Assembly (NCBI RefSeq): GCF_001037495.1
Contig: NZ_KQ089822.1
Location: forward strand, 1,116,001-1,180,000
Length of the DNA: 64,000 nucleotides
Source: Citrobacter sp. MGH106
Lineage (GTDB): Bacteria; Pseudomonadota; Gammaproteobacteria; Enterobacterales; Enterobacteriaceae
Direction: 5' to 3'
A program made the position numbers and the translations under genes. Below the pieces are notes generated by a model. It ran no database searches. It saw nothing but the letters and a program-made list of their open reading frames with translations, and had not been told where the DNA came from. Below are positions 19,497 through 29,829 of this stretch, piece after piece (positions within the stretch are counted from its first letter, which is position 1; every line of letters starts with the position of its first letter).

Positions 19497-20183
19497 ATGT
19501 TGTATGGCTTTTCAGGTGTTATTTTACAGGGCGCGATTGTTACGCTCGAGCTGGCTCTCAGCTCAGTAGTGCTGGCGGTCCTGATAGGTCTTGTCGGCGC
19601 GGGAGCTAAGCTTTCGCAAAGTCGGGCAATGGGGCTAATTTTCGAAGGGTACACGACGTTAATACGTGGAGTACCCGATCTTGTCTTAATGCTGCTCATA
19701 TTCTACGGGTTGCAGATTGCGCTTAACACCATAACCGACGCAATTGGTATCAGCCAGATTGATATCGATCCGATGGTGGCGGGTATTATCACGCTCGGTT
19801 TTATCTACGGGGCCTATTTTACCGAAACCTTTCGCGGTGCGTTTATGGCTGTGCCCAGAGGCCATATTGAAGCGGCAACTGCATTCGGTTTTACCAGTTC
19901 ACAGATATTCCGCCGCATTATGTTTCCGGCGATGATGCGCTATGCATTGCCGGGAATTGGTAATAACTGGCAGGTTATTCTTAAAGCCACGGCGCTGGTT
20001 TCTCTGCTCGGACTTGAAGACGTGGTGAAAGCCACTCAGCTTGCGGGTAAGAGCACCTGGGAGCCGTTCTACTTTGCCGTGGTGTGCGGCGCTATCTATC
20101 TGGTGTTTACCACTGTTTCTAACGGTGTGCTGCTGTACCTTGAGCGCCGCTACTCCGTGGGTGTGAAGAGGGCTGACCTGTGA
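19497..20183 (+). CDS. hisQ: HisQ, histidine/LAO ABC transporter permease
   Basis: 228 residues, five membrane helices expected. HisQ pairs with HisM to form the translocation channel. The cytoplasmic EAA loop that contacts HisP is visible (EAATAFGF, then a basic FRRIMFPAMM). It ends with GVKRADL and a TGA that overlaps the GTG start of hisM by four bases. Confidence 0.97.
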   Translation: MLYGFSGVILQGAIVTLELALSSVVLAVLIGLVGAGAKLSQSRAMGLIFEGYTTLIRGVPDLVLMLLIFYGLQIALNTITDAIGISQIDIDPMVAGIITLGFIYGAYFTETFRGAFMAVPRGHIEAATAFGFTSSQIFRRIMFPAMMRYALPGIGNNWQVILKATALVSLLGLEDVVKATQLAGKSTWEPFYFAVVCGAIYLVFTTVSNGVLLYLERRYSVGVKRADL

Positions 20184-20887
20184 TTGAGATTATTCAGGAG
20201 TACTGGAAATCCCTGCTATGGACCGACGGCTATCGCTTCACCGGCGTGGCAATAACGCTGTGGTTGCTGATCTCATCTGTGGTAATGGGGGGCATCCTGG
20301 CGCTGTTTTTGGCGATTGGTCGTGTTTCCAGCAATAAGTTTATCCAGTTTCCCATCTGGCTATTTACCTATATTTTTCGTGGAACACCGCTTTACGTTCA
20401 GTTGCTGGTGTTTTATTCCGGAATGTACACGCTGGAAATCGTTAAAGGGACAGACTTCCTCAACGCTTTTTTCCGCAGTGGCCTTAATTGTACCGTGCTG
20501 GCGCTAACGCTAAACACCTGTGCCTATACCACAGAGATTTTTGCCGGGGCAATCCGTTCGGTACCTCATGGCGAGATTGAAGCCGCGCGTGCCTATGGCT
20601 TCTCTTCATTTAAAATGTATCGCTGTATTATTTTGCCTTCAGCATTGCGTATTGCGCTGCCAGCATACAGCAATGAAGTTATTTTAATGTTGCACTCAAC
20701 GGCGCTGGCATTTACGGCGACGGTGCCGGATTTGTTGAAAATCGCCCGCGATATCAACTCGGCAACTTACCAGCCGTTTACCGCATTCGGTATTGCCGCC
20801 GTACTGTATTTGATGATTTCGTATGTCCTGATCAGTCTGTTCCGCAAAGCGGAAAAACGCTGGTTGCAGCATGTCTCCTCTAAATGA
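20180..20887 (+). CDS. hisM: HisM, histidine/LAO ABC transporter permease
   Basis: 235 residues starting at a GTG within the GTGA overlap with the hisQ stop. Second channel subunit of HisQMP2, homologous to HisQ. The EAA loop is EAARAYGF followed by [16 protein letters not shown]. The C-terminus is basic ([15 protein letters not shown]). hisP begins 14 bases after the stop. Confidence 0.97.
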   Translation: MIEIIQEYWKSLLWTDGYRFTGVAITLWLLISSVVMGGILALFLAIGRVSSNKFIQFPIWLFTYIFRGTPLYVQLLVFYSGMYTLEIVKGTDFLNAFFRSGLNCTVLALTLNTCAYTTEIFAGAIRSVPHGEIEAARAYGFSSFKMYRCIILPSALRIALPAYSNEVILMLHSTALAFTATVPDLLKIARDINSATYQPFTAFGIAAVLYLMISYVLISLFRKAEKRWLQHVSSK

Positions 20888-20900
20888 TTCGAGTAACACG

Positions 20901-21674
20901 ATGTCTGAAAATAAATTAAACGTTATCGATTTACATAAGCACTACGGCGAACATGAAGTGCTGAAAGGGGTATCGCTGCAGGCCAACGCGGGTGATGTTA
21001 TCAGTATTATTGGCTCGTCAGGTTCCGGTAAAAGTACGTTCCTGCGCTGCATTAACTTTCTCGAAAAACCGAGCGCCGGGTCGATTGTGGTCAGTGGTCA
21101 GAATATTGGCCTGGTACGCGACAAAGACGGTCAGCTCAAGGTGGCGGATAAAAACCAACTTCGTCTGTTACGTACGCGACTGACTATGGTCTTCCAGCAC
21201 TTCAACCTGTGGAGCCATATGACGGTGCTGGAAAACGTCATGGAAGCGCCGATTCAGGTGTTAGGTTTAAGCAAACAGGAAGCTCGCGATCGCGCGGTGA
21301 AGTATCTGGCCAAAGTCGGTATTGATGAACGCGCCCAGGGTAAATATCCGGTACATCTGTCCGGTGGGCAACAGCAGCGTGTATCTATTGCTCGCGCGCT
21401 GGCAATGGAGCCGGAAGTGCTGCTATTTGATGAGCCGACTTCAGCCCTTGATCCGGAGTTGGTCGGTGAAGTACTGCGCATTATGCAGCAACTGGCCGAA
21501 GAGGGAAAAACCATGGTGGTCGTCACCCATGAAATGGGATTTGCCCGGCATGTCTCCACGCACGTTATTTTCCTGCATCAGGGGAAAATCGAAGAAGAAG
21601 GCGATCCGGAGCAGGTATTCGGCAACCCGCAGAGTCCACGTTTGCAGCAGTTCCTGAAAGGGTCATTGAAGTAG
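20901..21674 (+). CDS. hisP: HisP, histidine/LAO ABC transporter ATPase
   Basis: 257 residues from the ATG at 20901 ([16 protein letters not shown]). The frame stays open 30 bases upstream into hisM, but that start has no support. Homodimeric ATPase that drives HisQM. Walker [11 protein letters not shown]-loop VFQHFNLW, signature LSGGQQQR, Walker [12 protein letters not shown] and the H-loop VTHEMGF are all intact. Last gene of the operon; a weak GC hairpin (GCCCGG 21696-21701 / CCGGGC 21715-21720) lies between it and the convergent GNAT gene. Confidence 0.97.
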   Translation: MSENKLNVIDLHKHYGEHEVLKGVSLQANAGDVISIIGSSGSGKSTFLRCINFLEKPSAGSIVVSGQNIGLVRDKDGQLKVADKNQLRLLRTRLTMVFQHFNLWSHMTVLENVMEAPIQVLGLSKQEARDRAVKYLAKVGIDERAQGKYPVHLSGGQQQRVSIARALAMEPEVLLFDEPTSALDPELVGEVLRIMQQLAEEGKTMVVVTHEMGFARHVSTHVIFLHQGKIEEEGDPEQVFGNPQSPRLQQFLKGSLK

Positions 21675-21720
21675 TACTGCTGTACCGTCCAAAATGCCCG
21701 GGGGCACCTCACTTCCGGGC

Positions 21721-22260
21721 TTATAAACCCCGTGCTGGACACTCCAGACGATAGACACAGTCGTCATACCGTATGCCATTCACTTCGTATGCTTGCTCGA
21801 GTACCTGGGTGAGTACAAAACCTGTCTTTTCCAAAATGCGTATTGACCCCGTATTCTCGGCTAACACATATGCGTTTATCGCGGTGACTCCTGCCTGCTG
21901 AAAGGCGTAATCGCACACAGCACGGACTGCCTCGCTGGCGATACCTTTTCCCTGTGCCTGTGGGACGACGGCGTAGCCGATATCTGCTTCCTGAGGATAA
22001 AGATGACTAATTTGTAAGCCAATATCGCCCAACGGCGTATTGTTATTATGTTCACGGATAACGAAGGAATGCTTAGCGGAAAGGCGTCTGGCAAACAGTA
22101 AGCGCGTTTCTTTTGCCGTGGAGATGTCAGCCATATAACGCATTATTTCCGGGCTTTCACGCAGCCTGAGGAAAAATGACCAGTCAGAGAGTTGATATGC
22201 AGAGAGGATAAGTCGGGGAGTCGTTATTATCGCCATAAAGTCGCTATTAAATGTCGCCAT
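21721..22260 (-). CDS. GNAT family N-acetyltransferase, RimJ/RimL type
   Basis: 179 residues. The GNAT fold is shown by the acetyl-CoA loop QAQGKGIASEAV (101-112) and by YVLAENTGSIRILEKTGF near the C-terminus, the arrangement of RimJ/RimL-like enzymes that acetylate protein N-termini, ribosomal proteins or small amines. The substrate is not known. The start could be the ATG at 22260 or the in-frame ATG at 22236; neither has a strong ribosome-binding site. In E. coli K-12 a different gene (yfcI/rpnB) is found between hisP and yfcH, so this is a variable slot. Confidence 0.85.
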   Translation of the reverse strand: MATFNSDFMAIITTPRLILSAYQLSDWSFFLRLRESPEIMRYMADISTAKETRLLFARRLSAKHSFVIREHNNNTPLGDIGLQISHLYPQEADIGYAVVPQAQGKGIASEAVRAVCDYAFQQAGVTAINAYVLAENTGSIRILEKTGFVLTQVLEQAYEVNGIRYDDCVYRLECPARGL

Positions 22261-22320
22261 TGAGGTAGTCAGTTTTATAACCTTACCACCACAATAGCGA
22301 CAGTGAACAGTCAGCAGAGA

Positions 22321-23214
22321 TTATCGCAGGACATCCGCCAGCGCTTCTTCCAAATCATACCAGCGAAATGCAAAACCAGCGGCTTCCAGGCGTTTGGGTA
22401 ACGCTCGCTGCCCGCCGAGGACCAGCACCGATGATTCCCCCATCAGTAACCGCATGGCCGTCGCAGGGACGCGCACGATAGCAGGTCGGTTCAGGGCATG
22501 ACCCAGCGCGTGGGCGAACTGCTCGTTACGTACCGGGTATGGTGAAACCATATTGAAGGGGCCGTGCAGATCGTTATCCAGCAGCCAGATAATACCGTTC
22601 ACCATATCGTCAATATGGATCCAGGCAAGATATTGGCGTCCGTTACCGATAGGACCGCCCAGGCCAAGACGAAATGGTGGAACCATTTTTGCCAGGATCC
22701 CGCCAGCAGGAGCCAGCACAACCCCTGTACGTAGCAAACACACGCGCGTTCTGTCGCTTTGCGCACTGCTGGCAATGTTTTCCCATTGAGCGCACAACTT
22801 ATGGGTAAACTCGTTATGCGGTGGCTCTTCTTCTGTGACGACTACCTCGCCAAGGTCACCGTAATATCCTGCCGCGGAACCCGATATCAATACCGCTGGT
22901 GGTGTGTCGCTGGCCCTGATTAGATCGACCAGTTTCTGCGTAATACCCCAGCGGCTCTGGCACAGTCGCTCTTTTTGCTCAGCAGTCCAGCGCTTATCCG
23001 CGATAGGTTCACCGGCAAGGTTAATGACTGCTTCAATTCCATTGAGGTTGTGTTGGTCCTCAAGTCCTTTCCAAATCGTGACCCGTGAATCCAGGATCTG
23101 GCGGGCCTTATCGGGGGTACGTGTCACTACGGTTATCTGATGCCCCAATTCCAGCAGACGGGGGATCAGATGGCGTCCAATCAGGCCAGTACCGCCAGTA
23201 ATCAGAATCTGCAT
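22321..23214 (-). CDS. yfcH: YfcH, NAD(P)-binding SDR39U1-family protein
   Basis: 297 residues. N-terminal Rossmann loop [10 protein letters not shown] (7-16), the catalytic-region words [11 protein letters not shown], and a C-terminal DUF1731-like part ending [10 protein letters not shown]. This is the TIGR01777/SDR39U1 family of atypical short-chain dehydrogenase-reductases, epimerase-like, with unknown substrate. It starts 19 bases after the folX stop and is probably cotranscribed with folX and yfcG. Confidence 0.94.
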   Translation of the reverse strand: MQILITGGTGLIGRHLIPRLLELGHQITVVTRTPDKARQILDSRVTIWKGLEDQHNLNGIEAVINLAGEPIADKRWTAEQKERLCQSRWGITQKLVDLIRASDTPPAVLISGSAAGYYGDLGEVVVTEEEPPHNEFTHKLCAQWENIASSAQSDRTRVCLLRTGVVLAPAGGILAKMVPPFRLGLGGPIGNGRQYLAWIHIDDMVNGIIWLLDNDLHGPFNMVSPYPVRNEQFAHALGHALNRPAIVRVPATAMRLLMGESSVLVLGGQRALPKRLEAAGFAFRWYDLEEALADVLR

Positions 23215-23233
23215 GTCGCCTCCCGGGTAACGA

Positions 23234-23596
23234 TTAGCGCTGCCAGCTCAGCGTCATGGAAACGGAGTCGGCATAACGCAATGCGTGAAGTTTATCGATC
23301 TCTACTTCAGCATAAGTGACCCAGTGATGTTCGCGTGCGATATCGAGCACATCTTGAGTTAATTTTTCTAATAATGAGAAGCGGTTACTTTCCACATGTT
23401 GAATTATGCTCTTGGTGATCGTGCGGTAATTCAACGCATCGTTGATATCTTCACTGGTACGGGCTATGTCTGCCGGATAGTGGATGGCTATGTTGATGAC
23501 GATATCCTGCCGGTTGAGGATCTCCTCTTCTTTGATGCCAATAAAGGTGCGCAGACGAAGGTTTTTTATACGAATAATAGCGTCAGGTTGTGACAT
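23234..23596 (-). CDS. folX: FolX, dihydroneopterin triphosphate 2'-epimerase
   Basis: 120 residues from the ATG at 23596, which has the strong site GGAGGAAAC upstream; the frame extends further but without a better start. FolX epimerises dihydroneopterin triphosphate to the monapterin form, a step toward tetrahydromonapterin. It belongs to the FolB-like tunnelling fold ([36 protein letters not shown]). Same length as the E. coli protein. Confidence 0.95.
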   Translation of the reverse strand: MSQPDAIIRIKNLRLRTFIGIKEEEILNRQDIVINIAIHYPADIARTSEDINDALNYRTITKSIIQHVESNRFSLLEKLTQDVLDIAREHHWVTYAEVEIDKLHALRYADSVSMTLSWQR

Positions 23597-23660
23597 TGCA
23601 GGTTTCCTCCATGTATGAACCTCTGCATGATACACGAGAACCTAATCGCGTTACTTCTTC

Positions 23661-24287
23661 TCACTGAGCAGTTTGCTGCATCGCGCGTTCCGTGGCGGGA
23701 CGCGTACGGATACGCTCGTACCAGTTATTGACTGCCGGATAAGTATCGAGATCGATACGTTGACGCTGGTGGGCGTTAATCCAGGGCCAGCAAGCAATAT
23801 CCGCAATACTATAATGATCGCCACCCAGCCAGGGTGAAGTTTCCAGACGCTTATTCATCACGTTATACAATCGGTGGGTCTCAACCTGATATCGTTCAAT
23901 GGCGTAAGGGATCGTCTGCGGTGCGAAGTGATTAAAGTGGTGATTTTGGCCAAGCATAGGACCTAATCCGCTGACCTGCCAGAAGAGCCACTGTAGCGTG
24001 GTATGGCGTTCTCGCAATTCACCACTTAGCAGCTTTCCGCTCTTCTCCGCCAGGTAGAGCAAAATTTCACCAGATTCAAACAGACTGATCGGTCTTCCGC
24101 CATCTTCCGGGGCATGATCGACAATTGCAGGAATTTTATTATTTGGCGAAATAGCCAGAAAATCGGGATGAAACTGATTACCTTTGCTGATATCCACATG
24201 AATTAAACGGTACTTCAACTGCGCCTCTTCCAGAAACAGCGTGATTTTATGTCCGTTGGGCGTTGGTGTGTAGTAGAGGTCGATCAT
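23661..24287 (-). CDS. yfcG: YfcG, GSH-dependent disulfide-bond oxidoreductase (Nu-class GST)
   Basis: 208 residues from the ATG at 24287 (MIDLYYTPTPNGHKI). The upstream in-frame GTG at 24308 is less likely. YfcG is a glutathione transferase homologue that reduces disulfides using two bound glutathiones and has no active cysteine; the Thr and Asn of TPTPNGHK contact the thiols. The N-terminal thioredoxin-like domain (NNKIPAIVD, ESGEILLYLAEK) and C-terminal helical domain are complete. The C-terminus is about seven residues shorter than in E. coli. Divergent from yfcF, another GST. Confidence 0.94.
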   Translation of the reverse strand: MIDLYYTPTPNGHKITLFLEEAQLKYRLIHVDISKGNQFHPDFLAISPNNKIPAIVDHAPEDGGRPISLFESGEILLYLAEKSGKLLSGELRERHTTLQWLFWQVSGLGPMLGQNHHFNHFAPQTIPYAIERYQVETHRLYNVMNKRLETSPWLGGDHYSIADIACWPWINAHQRQRIDLDTYPAVNNWYERIRTRPATERAMQQTAQ

Positions 24288-24369
24288 TTTCTGCGTCCGT
24301 TTTGTCACCTGGTCACTACAAGTATAGAACCTGCTGACGAGCGTGAGTTTTCATCAAGTGACAGAGTGA

Positions 24370-25062
<693 letters not shown>

Positions 25063-25117
25063 TCATCGGGGCGTAATCCAGTATCATTGAAAGGTAATTT
25101 TCAACGAGGAGTGAGTG

Positions 25118-25669
25118 ATGAAACTGATGTTCGCATCGGACATTCATGGTTCGTTGCCAGCCACGGAGCGCGTACTCGAGAGGTTTACCCAAAGCGGTGC
25201 GCAATGGCTGGTGATATTGGGTGATGTTTTAAACCACGGGCCGCGTAATGCGTTGCCGGAAGGCTACGCGCCGGCGCAGGTTGCCGAGCGTTTGAATGAG
25301 CAGGCATCGCGTATTATTGCGGTGCGTGGCAACTGTGACAGCGAAGTGGATCAGATGCTCCTGCAATTTCCGATAACTGCACCGTGGCAGCAAATTCTGA
25401 CAGATAATCAGCGCCTCTTTTTGACGCACGGACATCTTTTTGGCCCGGAAAATCTTCCGCCCCTGAGTGCCGGAGATGTGCTGGTTTATGGGCATACTCA
25501 TTTGCCGGTTGCAGAACAGCGTGGGGAGATTTATCACTTTAACCCTGGTTCGGTCAGCATCCCGAAAGGGGGTTTTACGGCAAGCTACGGGATTCTGGAT
25601 GATAATGTTCTCAGAGTAATGGCACTCAATGATCAAAGTATCATTGCGCAGGTCGAGATTAATCCGTAA
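25118..25669 (+). CDS. yfcE: YfcE, metal-dependent phosphodiesterase
   Basis: 183 residues from the ATG at 25118; a GTG one codon earlier (25115) is possible but lies only three bases from the AGGAG site. Calcineurin-like metallophosphoesterase of the MJ0936/YfcE family: metal ligands in SDIHGS, GDVLNHGP, RGNCD and GHTH. E. coli YfcE cleaves bis-pNPP in the presence of manganese; the physiological substrate is not known. yfcD follows after 56 bases. Confidence 0.95.
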   Translation: MKLMFASDIHGSLPATERVLERFTQSGAQWLVILGDVLNHGPRNALPEGYAPAQVAERLNEQASRIIAVRGNCDSEVDQMLLQFPITAPWQQILTDNQRLFLTHGHLFGPENLPPLSAGDVLVYGHTHLPVAEQRGEIYHFNPGSVSIPKGGFTASYGILDDNVLRVMALNDQSIIAQVEINP

Positions 25670-25725
25670 TTTACCCCACAAACGTAAACGCGCCGTAAGA
25701 GCGCTAGAAAAAAGAAGGTTTCCTG

Positions 25726-26298
25726 ATGGTGGAACAGCGTCGTTTGGCAAGTACGGAATGGGTGGATATTGTGAATGAAGACAACGAAGTCATCGCACAA
25801 TCCAGCCGGGAACAGATGCGGGCGGAACGCTTACGTCATCGTGCAACGTATATCGTTGTGCATGATGGTATGGGTAAAATTTTGGTTCAGCGCCGCACCG
25901 AGACAAAAGACTTTTTGCCTGGCATGTTGGATGCCACAGCAGGTGGCGTCGTTCAGGCAGATGAGCAACTTCTCGAATCGGCCCGTCGCGAGGCAGAAGA
26001 AGAGTTAGGCATCGCGGGCGTACCGTTTGCCGACCACGGGCAGTTTTATTTTGAAGATAAAAATTGTCGGGTTTGGGGGGCGTTGTTTAGTTGTGTATCT
26101 CATGGGCCGTTCGCGTTGCAGGAAGAAGAGGTTAGCGAGGTTTGCTGGCTGACACCGGAAGAAATTACGGCGCGCTGCGACGAATTCACGCCGGATTCAC
26201 TGAAGGCGCTGGCGTTGTGGATGACCCGCAACGCCAAGAATGAGTCCGCGACTAAGTCGTCAGAGACCCAACAAGAAAAGCAGGAAGAGGCGGAGTAG
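25726..26298 (+). CDS. yfcD: YfcD, Nudix hydrolase
   Basis: 190 residues. The Nudix box is clear ([13 protein letters not shown] then REAEEELG), in the IPP-isomerase-like branch of the superfamily. The tail is longer and more charged than in E. coli ([14 protein letters not shown]). Substrate unknown. An AGAAGGTTTCCTG ribosome-binding region precedes the ATG. It is the last backbone gene before the accessory PTS cassette; its stop lies four bases from the convergent LacI-family gene. Confidence 0.92.
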   Translation: MVEQRRLASTEWVDIVNEDNEVIAQSSREQMRAERLRHRATYIVVHDGMGKILVQRRTETKDFLPGMLDATAGGVVQADEQLLESARREAEEELGIAGVPFADHGQFYFEDKNCRVWGALFSCVSHGPFALQEEEVSEVCWLTPEEITARCDEFTPDSLKALALWMTRNAKNESATKSSETQQEKQEEAE

Positions 26299-26302
26299 AA
26301 CC

Positions 26303-27322
26303 TCAACAGCTATCTCGCATGCATAAACTGGAGGCGATCTGTTTTTGATCGCTCCAGTTTCCATCCTGAATTCTCGCCAGCAATGCGCGCCCGGCCTCAA
26401 GACCAATCTTACGATGTGGTACAGCCATTGTTGTCAGTGGCGGTTGGCAGACTTTGCTCACATCGCTATTGCCGAACCCCACGACAGCAAGATCATCAGG
26501 AACTTTAATACGTCGCCGCTGACATTCGTACAATACGCCGCAGGCCAGTTCATCTGACACACAGACCAGCGCGTCCAGTTCCGGCCAGGCGAGAATAAAT
26601 TCGGGAAGTTGTGACGTTCCGGTAGAAAAAACCGGGGGTAATGCGGCATTAATCACCCGATTTGGTGACATATGATGACGCAACATCGCTTTATACCAGC
26701 CTTGTAAATGTTGCTGAAAAATCCACTGCTCCTGATTGGCACATAACAGGCCAATGTTCTGGTAGCCACGCTGAATCAGCATCTCAGTCAGTTCAAACAT
26801 AGCCGCGACGTTATCAATGCCGATATTCATATCGATGGGGTCGCTACGAATGGCACCGATTTCCATAACCGGAATAGACGCATTTTTCAGCCAGTGCCGC
26901 ACGGTGTCGTTGTGTTCGACGCTAAGCAATATTGCGGCTGCAATATTTGAGGCAAGCAGTGTTTCCAGTAGTTTTTCTTCCTGCTCAAGACGATTGCGGG
27001 ACTCTGCCAGCATTATCTGGTATCCGGCTGGCTGTAAAATTTCCTGCAACCCCGCGAACATTTCTGAACAACCTGCCTCAGCCAGATTAGGCACCACCAT
27101 GGCAATTGTGCGTGATGAAGCTGATGCCAGCGCACTTGCCGCAAGATTAGGCATATACCCGAGCTCATGCACCGCCGCTTCAATTTTTTCTCTGAGTTTA
27201 TCGGATACCTGTTCAGGGGTGCGTAATGCACGGGAGACGGTCATAGTGCCAACACCAGCAAGCTGAGCAACATCGGCGATGGTCACTTTTCCTGTACTAC
27301 GCCGTTTTCGAGTTAGAGACAT
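26303..27322 (-). CDS. LacI/GntR-type transcriptional repressor of the PTS-transketolase operon
   Basis: 339 residues. N-terminal helix-turn-helix and hinge VTIADVAQLAGVGTMTVSRALR (split here: VTIADVAQLAG, VGTMTVSRAL) at about 13-34, followed by PEQVSDKLREKIEAAVHELGY, then a periplasmic-binding-type effector domain (about 65-339). The closest pattern I know is the GntR/IdnR branch of LacI regulators. It is divergent from the PTS operon, and two identical palindromes lie in the shared intergenic region, so it very probably represses the cassette and is released by a pathway sugar or sugar phosphate. Salmonella carries a similar regulator next to a similar PTS. Effector unknown. Confidence 0.9.
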   Translation of the reverse strand: MSLTRKRRSTGKVTIADVAQLAGVGTMTVSRALRTPEQVSDKLREKIEAAVHELGYMPNLAASALASASSRTIAMVVPNLAEAGCSEMFAGLQEILQPAGYQIMLAESRNRLEQEEKLLETLLASNIAAAILLSVEHNDTVRHWLKNASIPVMEIGAIRSDPIDMNIGIDNVAAMFELTEMLIQRGYQNIGLLCANQEQWIFQQHLQGWYKAMLRHHMSPNRVINAALPPVFSTGTSQLPEFILAWPELDALVCVSDELACGVLYECQRRRIKVPDDLAVVGFGNSDVSKVCQPPLTTMAVPHRKIGLEAGRALLARIQDGNWSDQKQIASSLCMRDSC

Positions 27323-27420
27323 ACAAATTCCTGCTTAATTACAACCAGTTGAGCTGTTTTTTTATTGTCATTCTTTGCTTCGCGTAAAGGGCAGTATACG
27401 CCTTAAATCATTTTTTTTGC

Positions 27421-27436
27421 TGTGATTTCACTCAGT
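27421..27436 (+). promoter_or_regulatory. Candidate CRP site upstream of the PTS operon
   Basis: TGTGATTTCACTCAGT keeps the left half TGTGA and three of five bases of the right half TCACA at six-base spacing. It lies upstream of the twin operators. PTS operons are often CRP-activated; this site is only moderately good. Confidence 0.4.
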
Positions 27437-27447
27437 AATCGTATTTT

Positions 27448-27493
27448 GATAGCGCTATCACATAACCGAACGATATCTTTTGATAGCGCTATC
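27448..27493. promoter_or_regulatory. Twin LacI-type operators of the PTS-transketolase operon
   Basis: The perfect 12-base palindrome GATAGCGCTATC occurs twice, at 27448-27459 and 27482-27493, with centres 34 bases apart. Each has the central CG step and the shape of LacI/GntR-family operators. The second copy overlaps a likely promoter (-35 TTGATA at 27480-27485, 16 bases, -10 TACGAT at 27502-27507), where a bound repressor would block RNA polymerase. Confidence 0.85.
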
Positions 27494-27571
27494 TTTGTGA
27501 CTACGATCGCAGATATGGTTTCAGTGGTTGAATAAAGTTTGTCCATATTGAGCGAATGCTAAGGAGGAAAA

Positions 27572-28015
27572 GTGCTGAGTACCTGGTTAACGGATAGAAC
27601 CATTATGCTGTGCGAAAGCGTAGAGGATTGGCCGCAGGCTCTGGAGCTTTGTGCCAGACCCTTGCTGAATGCGGGAGTCATTACGTCTGATTACCTCACT
27701 GCCATTGTCGCGCAGCACCATAAGTTAGGCCCTTATTATGTGCTGGCTCCGGGTCTTGCGATGCCCCATGCCAGGCCAGAAGAAGGAGCGAAAGACTTAG
27801 GTTTGTCGCTGCTGAAATTAAAGCAAGGTGTTTCATTTGGTGCAGGAGAGTTTGATCCAGTTGATATTATTATTATGCTGGCCGCTCCAGATAAACACAG
27901 CCATATTGCCATGATTTCTGCCCTTGCTGAGTTATTTTCAAGTGATAAAGAACTTGCGCAATTACATAGTGCTACAACACGGGAGGAAATTAAAAAAATT
28001 ATTTCACGCTTCTGA
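27572..28015 (+). CDS. PTS sugar transporter subunit IIA (fructose/mannitol/ascorbate type)
   Basis: 147 residues from a GTG at 27572 with a strong AGGAGG site at 27562-27567. Class 2 EIIA domain related to UlaC and SgcA. The phosphoryl-accepting histidine is H66 in PGLAMPHARPE. It would take phosphate from HPr and pass it to the EIIB of the next gene. First gene of the operon IIA-IIB-IIC-transketolase N-transketolase C. Sugar specificity cannot be read from this domain. Confidence 0.92.
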   Translation: MLSTWLTDRTIMLCESVEDWPQALELCARPLLNAGVITSDYLTAIVAQHHKLGPYYVLAPGLAMPHARPEEGAKDLGLSLLKLKQGVSFGAGEFDPVDIIIMLAAPDKHSHIAMISALAELFSSDKELAQLHSATTREEIKKIISRF

Positions 28016-28092
28016 TTTAAGTCCAGATTGAATGTTATGAAACATTACGCGTGAGCGTGATGCGGGTGTACTCTACTAAAAAGGTGATAACA

Positions 28093-28365
28093 ATGAAAAT
28101 CATGGCTATTTGTGGCTCTGGCCTGGGCAGCAGTTTTATGGTTGAAATGAATATTAAAAAAGTCCTCAAAAAACTCAATATTGAGGCGGAAGTCGAACAC
28201 TCCGATCTCTCCTCCGCCACGCCAGGGGCCGCCGACCTGTTCGTCATGGCTAAAGATATTGCTGCCAGCGCCAGCGTACCAGAAGCACAACTGGTAGTGA
28301 TTAATAATATTATCGATATCAATGAACTCGAAGCGCAGCTATGCGCATGGTTCGATAAACAATAA
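28093..28365 (+). CDS. PTS sugar transporter subunit IIB (Ula/lactose-type fold)
   Basis: 90 residues from the ATG at 28093, which has AAGGTGAT upstream; the longer in-frame GTG start at 28051 lacks a ribosome-binding site. The phosphocysteine is C7 in MAICGSGLGSSF, followed by the P-loop of EIIB proteins. Related to UlaB/SgcB. It carries phosphate from EIIA to the sugar as it comes through EIIC. Confidence 0.93.
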   Translation: MKIMAICGSGLGSSFMVEMNIKKVLKKLNIEAEVEHSDLSSATPGAADLFVMAKDIAASASVPEAQLVVINNIIDINELEAQLCAWFDKQ

Positions 28366-28437
28366 CTGTATATGTGCGTAATCACTCAGACTGCATTTCG
28401 GCAGTTTGACTGCCCATGTGCATAAAGCGAGGTGGAT

Positions 28438-29829
28438 ATGTTTATCCTTGAAACGCTAAATTTTGTTGTTGATATACTGAAAGTACCCTCTGTGCTGGTA
28501 GGATTAATTGCCTTAATTGGCCTGGTTGCGCAGAAAAAGGCTTTTTCTGATGTTGTTAAAGGTACTATTAAAACTATTCTTGGATTTATTGTGCTTGGTG
28601 GTGGGGCTACCGTATTGGTTGGTTCATTAAATCCATTGGGCGGGATGTTTGAGCACGCTTTTAATATCCAGGGTATTATTCCCAATAATGAAGCGATTGT
28701 CTCTATTGCACTAGAAAAATACGGTGCCTCGACGGCGCTTATTATGGCATTTGGGATGGTGGCCAATATTATTGTCGCCCGTTTTACTCGATTGAAATAT
28801 ATCTTTTTGACCGGGCATCACACTTTTTATATGGCCTGTATGATCGGCGTAATCCTGACTGTGGCAGGATTTGACGGGGCGGGGCTGGTCTTTACGGGGT
28901 CACTGATTCTCGGGCTGGTCATGGCCTTTTTCCCTGCACTGGCGCAGCGTTATATGCGCCGTATCACAGGCAACGATGAGATTGCTTTCGGTCACTTCGG
29001 CACGTTGGGATATGTGCTCTCAGGCTGGATTGGAAGCGTGTGCGGTAAAGGCTCTCGCTCAACAGAAGAGATGAATCTGCCGAAGAATTTAAGCTTCCTG
29101 CGTGACAGCTCTATCTCTATTTCTCTGACCATGATGATCATCTACCTGATTATGGCAATTAGCGCCGGGCGGGAATACGTTGAAAGTACCTTCAGTGGTG
29201 GGCAGAACTATTTGGTTTACGCCATCATCATGGCAATTACCTTTGCTGCAGGGGTGTTTATCATTCTGCAAGGGGTGCGCCTGATTCTGGCGGAGATCGT
29301 GCCGGCCTTTACCGGTTTTTCTGAAAAACTGGTGCCTAATGCCCGCCCTGCACTTGACTGTCCGGTAGTCTATCCCTACGCCCCTAACGCTGTATTAATT
29401 GGTTTTCTGTTCAGCTTTCTCGGTGGTCTGGTGGGGCTGTTCTTGCTTGGGCAGATGAAGCTGGTGTTAATTTTGCCGGGCGTGGTGCCACACTTTTTCA
29501 CTGGGGCAACTGCGGGGGTATTTGGTAACGCCACCGGTGGGCGTCGTGGGGCAATGATTGGCGCTTTTGCTAATGGCCTGCTAATCACTTTCCTGCCCGT
29601 ACTTCTTCTACCTGTACTGGGTGCAATCGGCTTTGCCAACACGACCTTTTCAGATGCTGACTTTGGTGTGGTAGGCATTGTCCTTGGCAACCTTGCTCGC
29701 TATTTGTCCCCTCTCGCTATCACTGGTCTGGTTGTCGCGCTCTTTGCGTTACTGGTTGCCTGGAACGTGTTCGCTAAAAACAGAACGGCAGCGGGTAATG
29801 CGCCGGAAAATAATGGAGCCAAATCATGA
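28438..29829 (+). CDS. PTS ascorbate-family (UlaA-like) subunit IIC
   Basis: 463 residues from the ATG at 28438 with GAGG five bases before it. About 10-11 hydrophobic helices with the UlaA/SgaT signatures: LGGGATVLVGSLNPLGG near the N-terminus, GLVMAFFPALAQRYMRRITG, and FGNATGGRRGA in the C-terminal half. This branch transports L-ascorbate in UlaA and other sugars in paralogues; here no ascorbate-catabolic genes (ulaDEFG) follow, so a different substrate is likely. Its stop overlaps the next start by four bases (ATGA). Confidence 0.92.
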   Translation: MFILETLNFVVDILKVPSVLVGLIALIGLVAQKKAFSDVVKGTIKTILGFIVLGGGATVLVGSLNPLGGMFEHAFNIQGIIPNNEAIVSIALEKYGASTALIMAFGMVANIIVARFTRLKYIFLTGHHTFYMACMIGVILTVAGFDGAGLVFTGSLILGLVMAFFPALAQRYMRRITGNDEIAFGHFGTLGYVLSGWIGSVCGKGSRSTEEMNLPKNLSFLRDSSISISLTMMIIYLIMAISAGREYVESTFSGGQNYLVYAIIMAITFAAGVFIILQGVRLILAEIVPAFTGFSEKLVPNARPALDCPVVYPYAPNAVLIGFLFSFLGGLVGLFLLGQMKLVLILPGVVPHFFTGATAGVFGNATGGRRGAMIGAFANGLLITFLPVLLLPVLGAIGFANTTFSDADFGVVGIVLGNLARYLSPLAITGLVVALFALLVAWNVFAKNRTAAGNAPENNGAKS

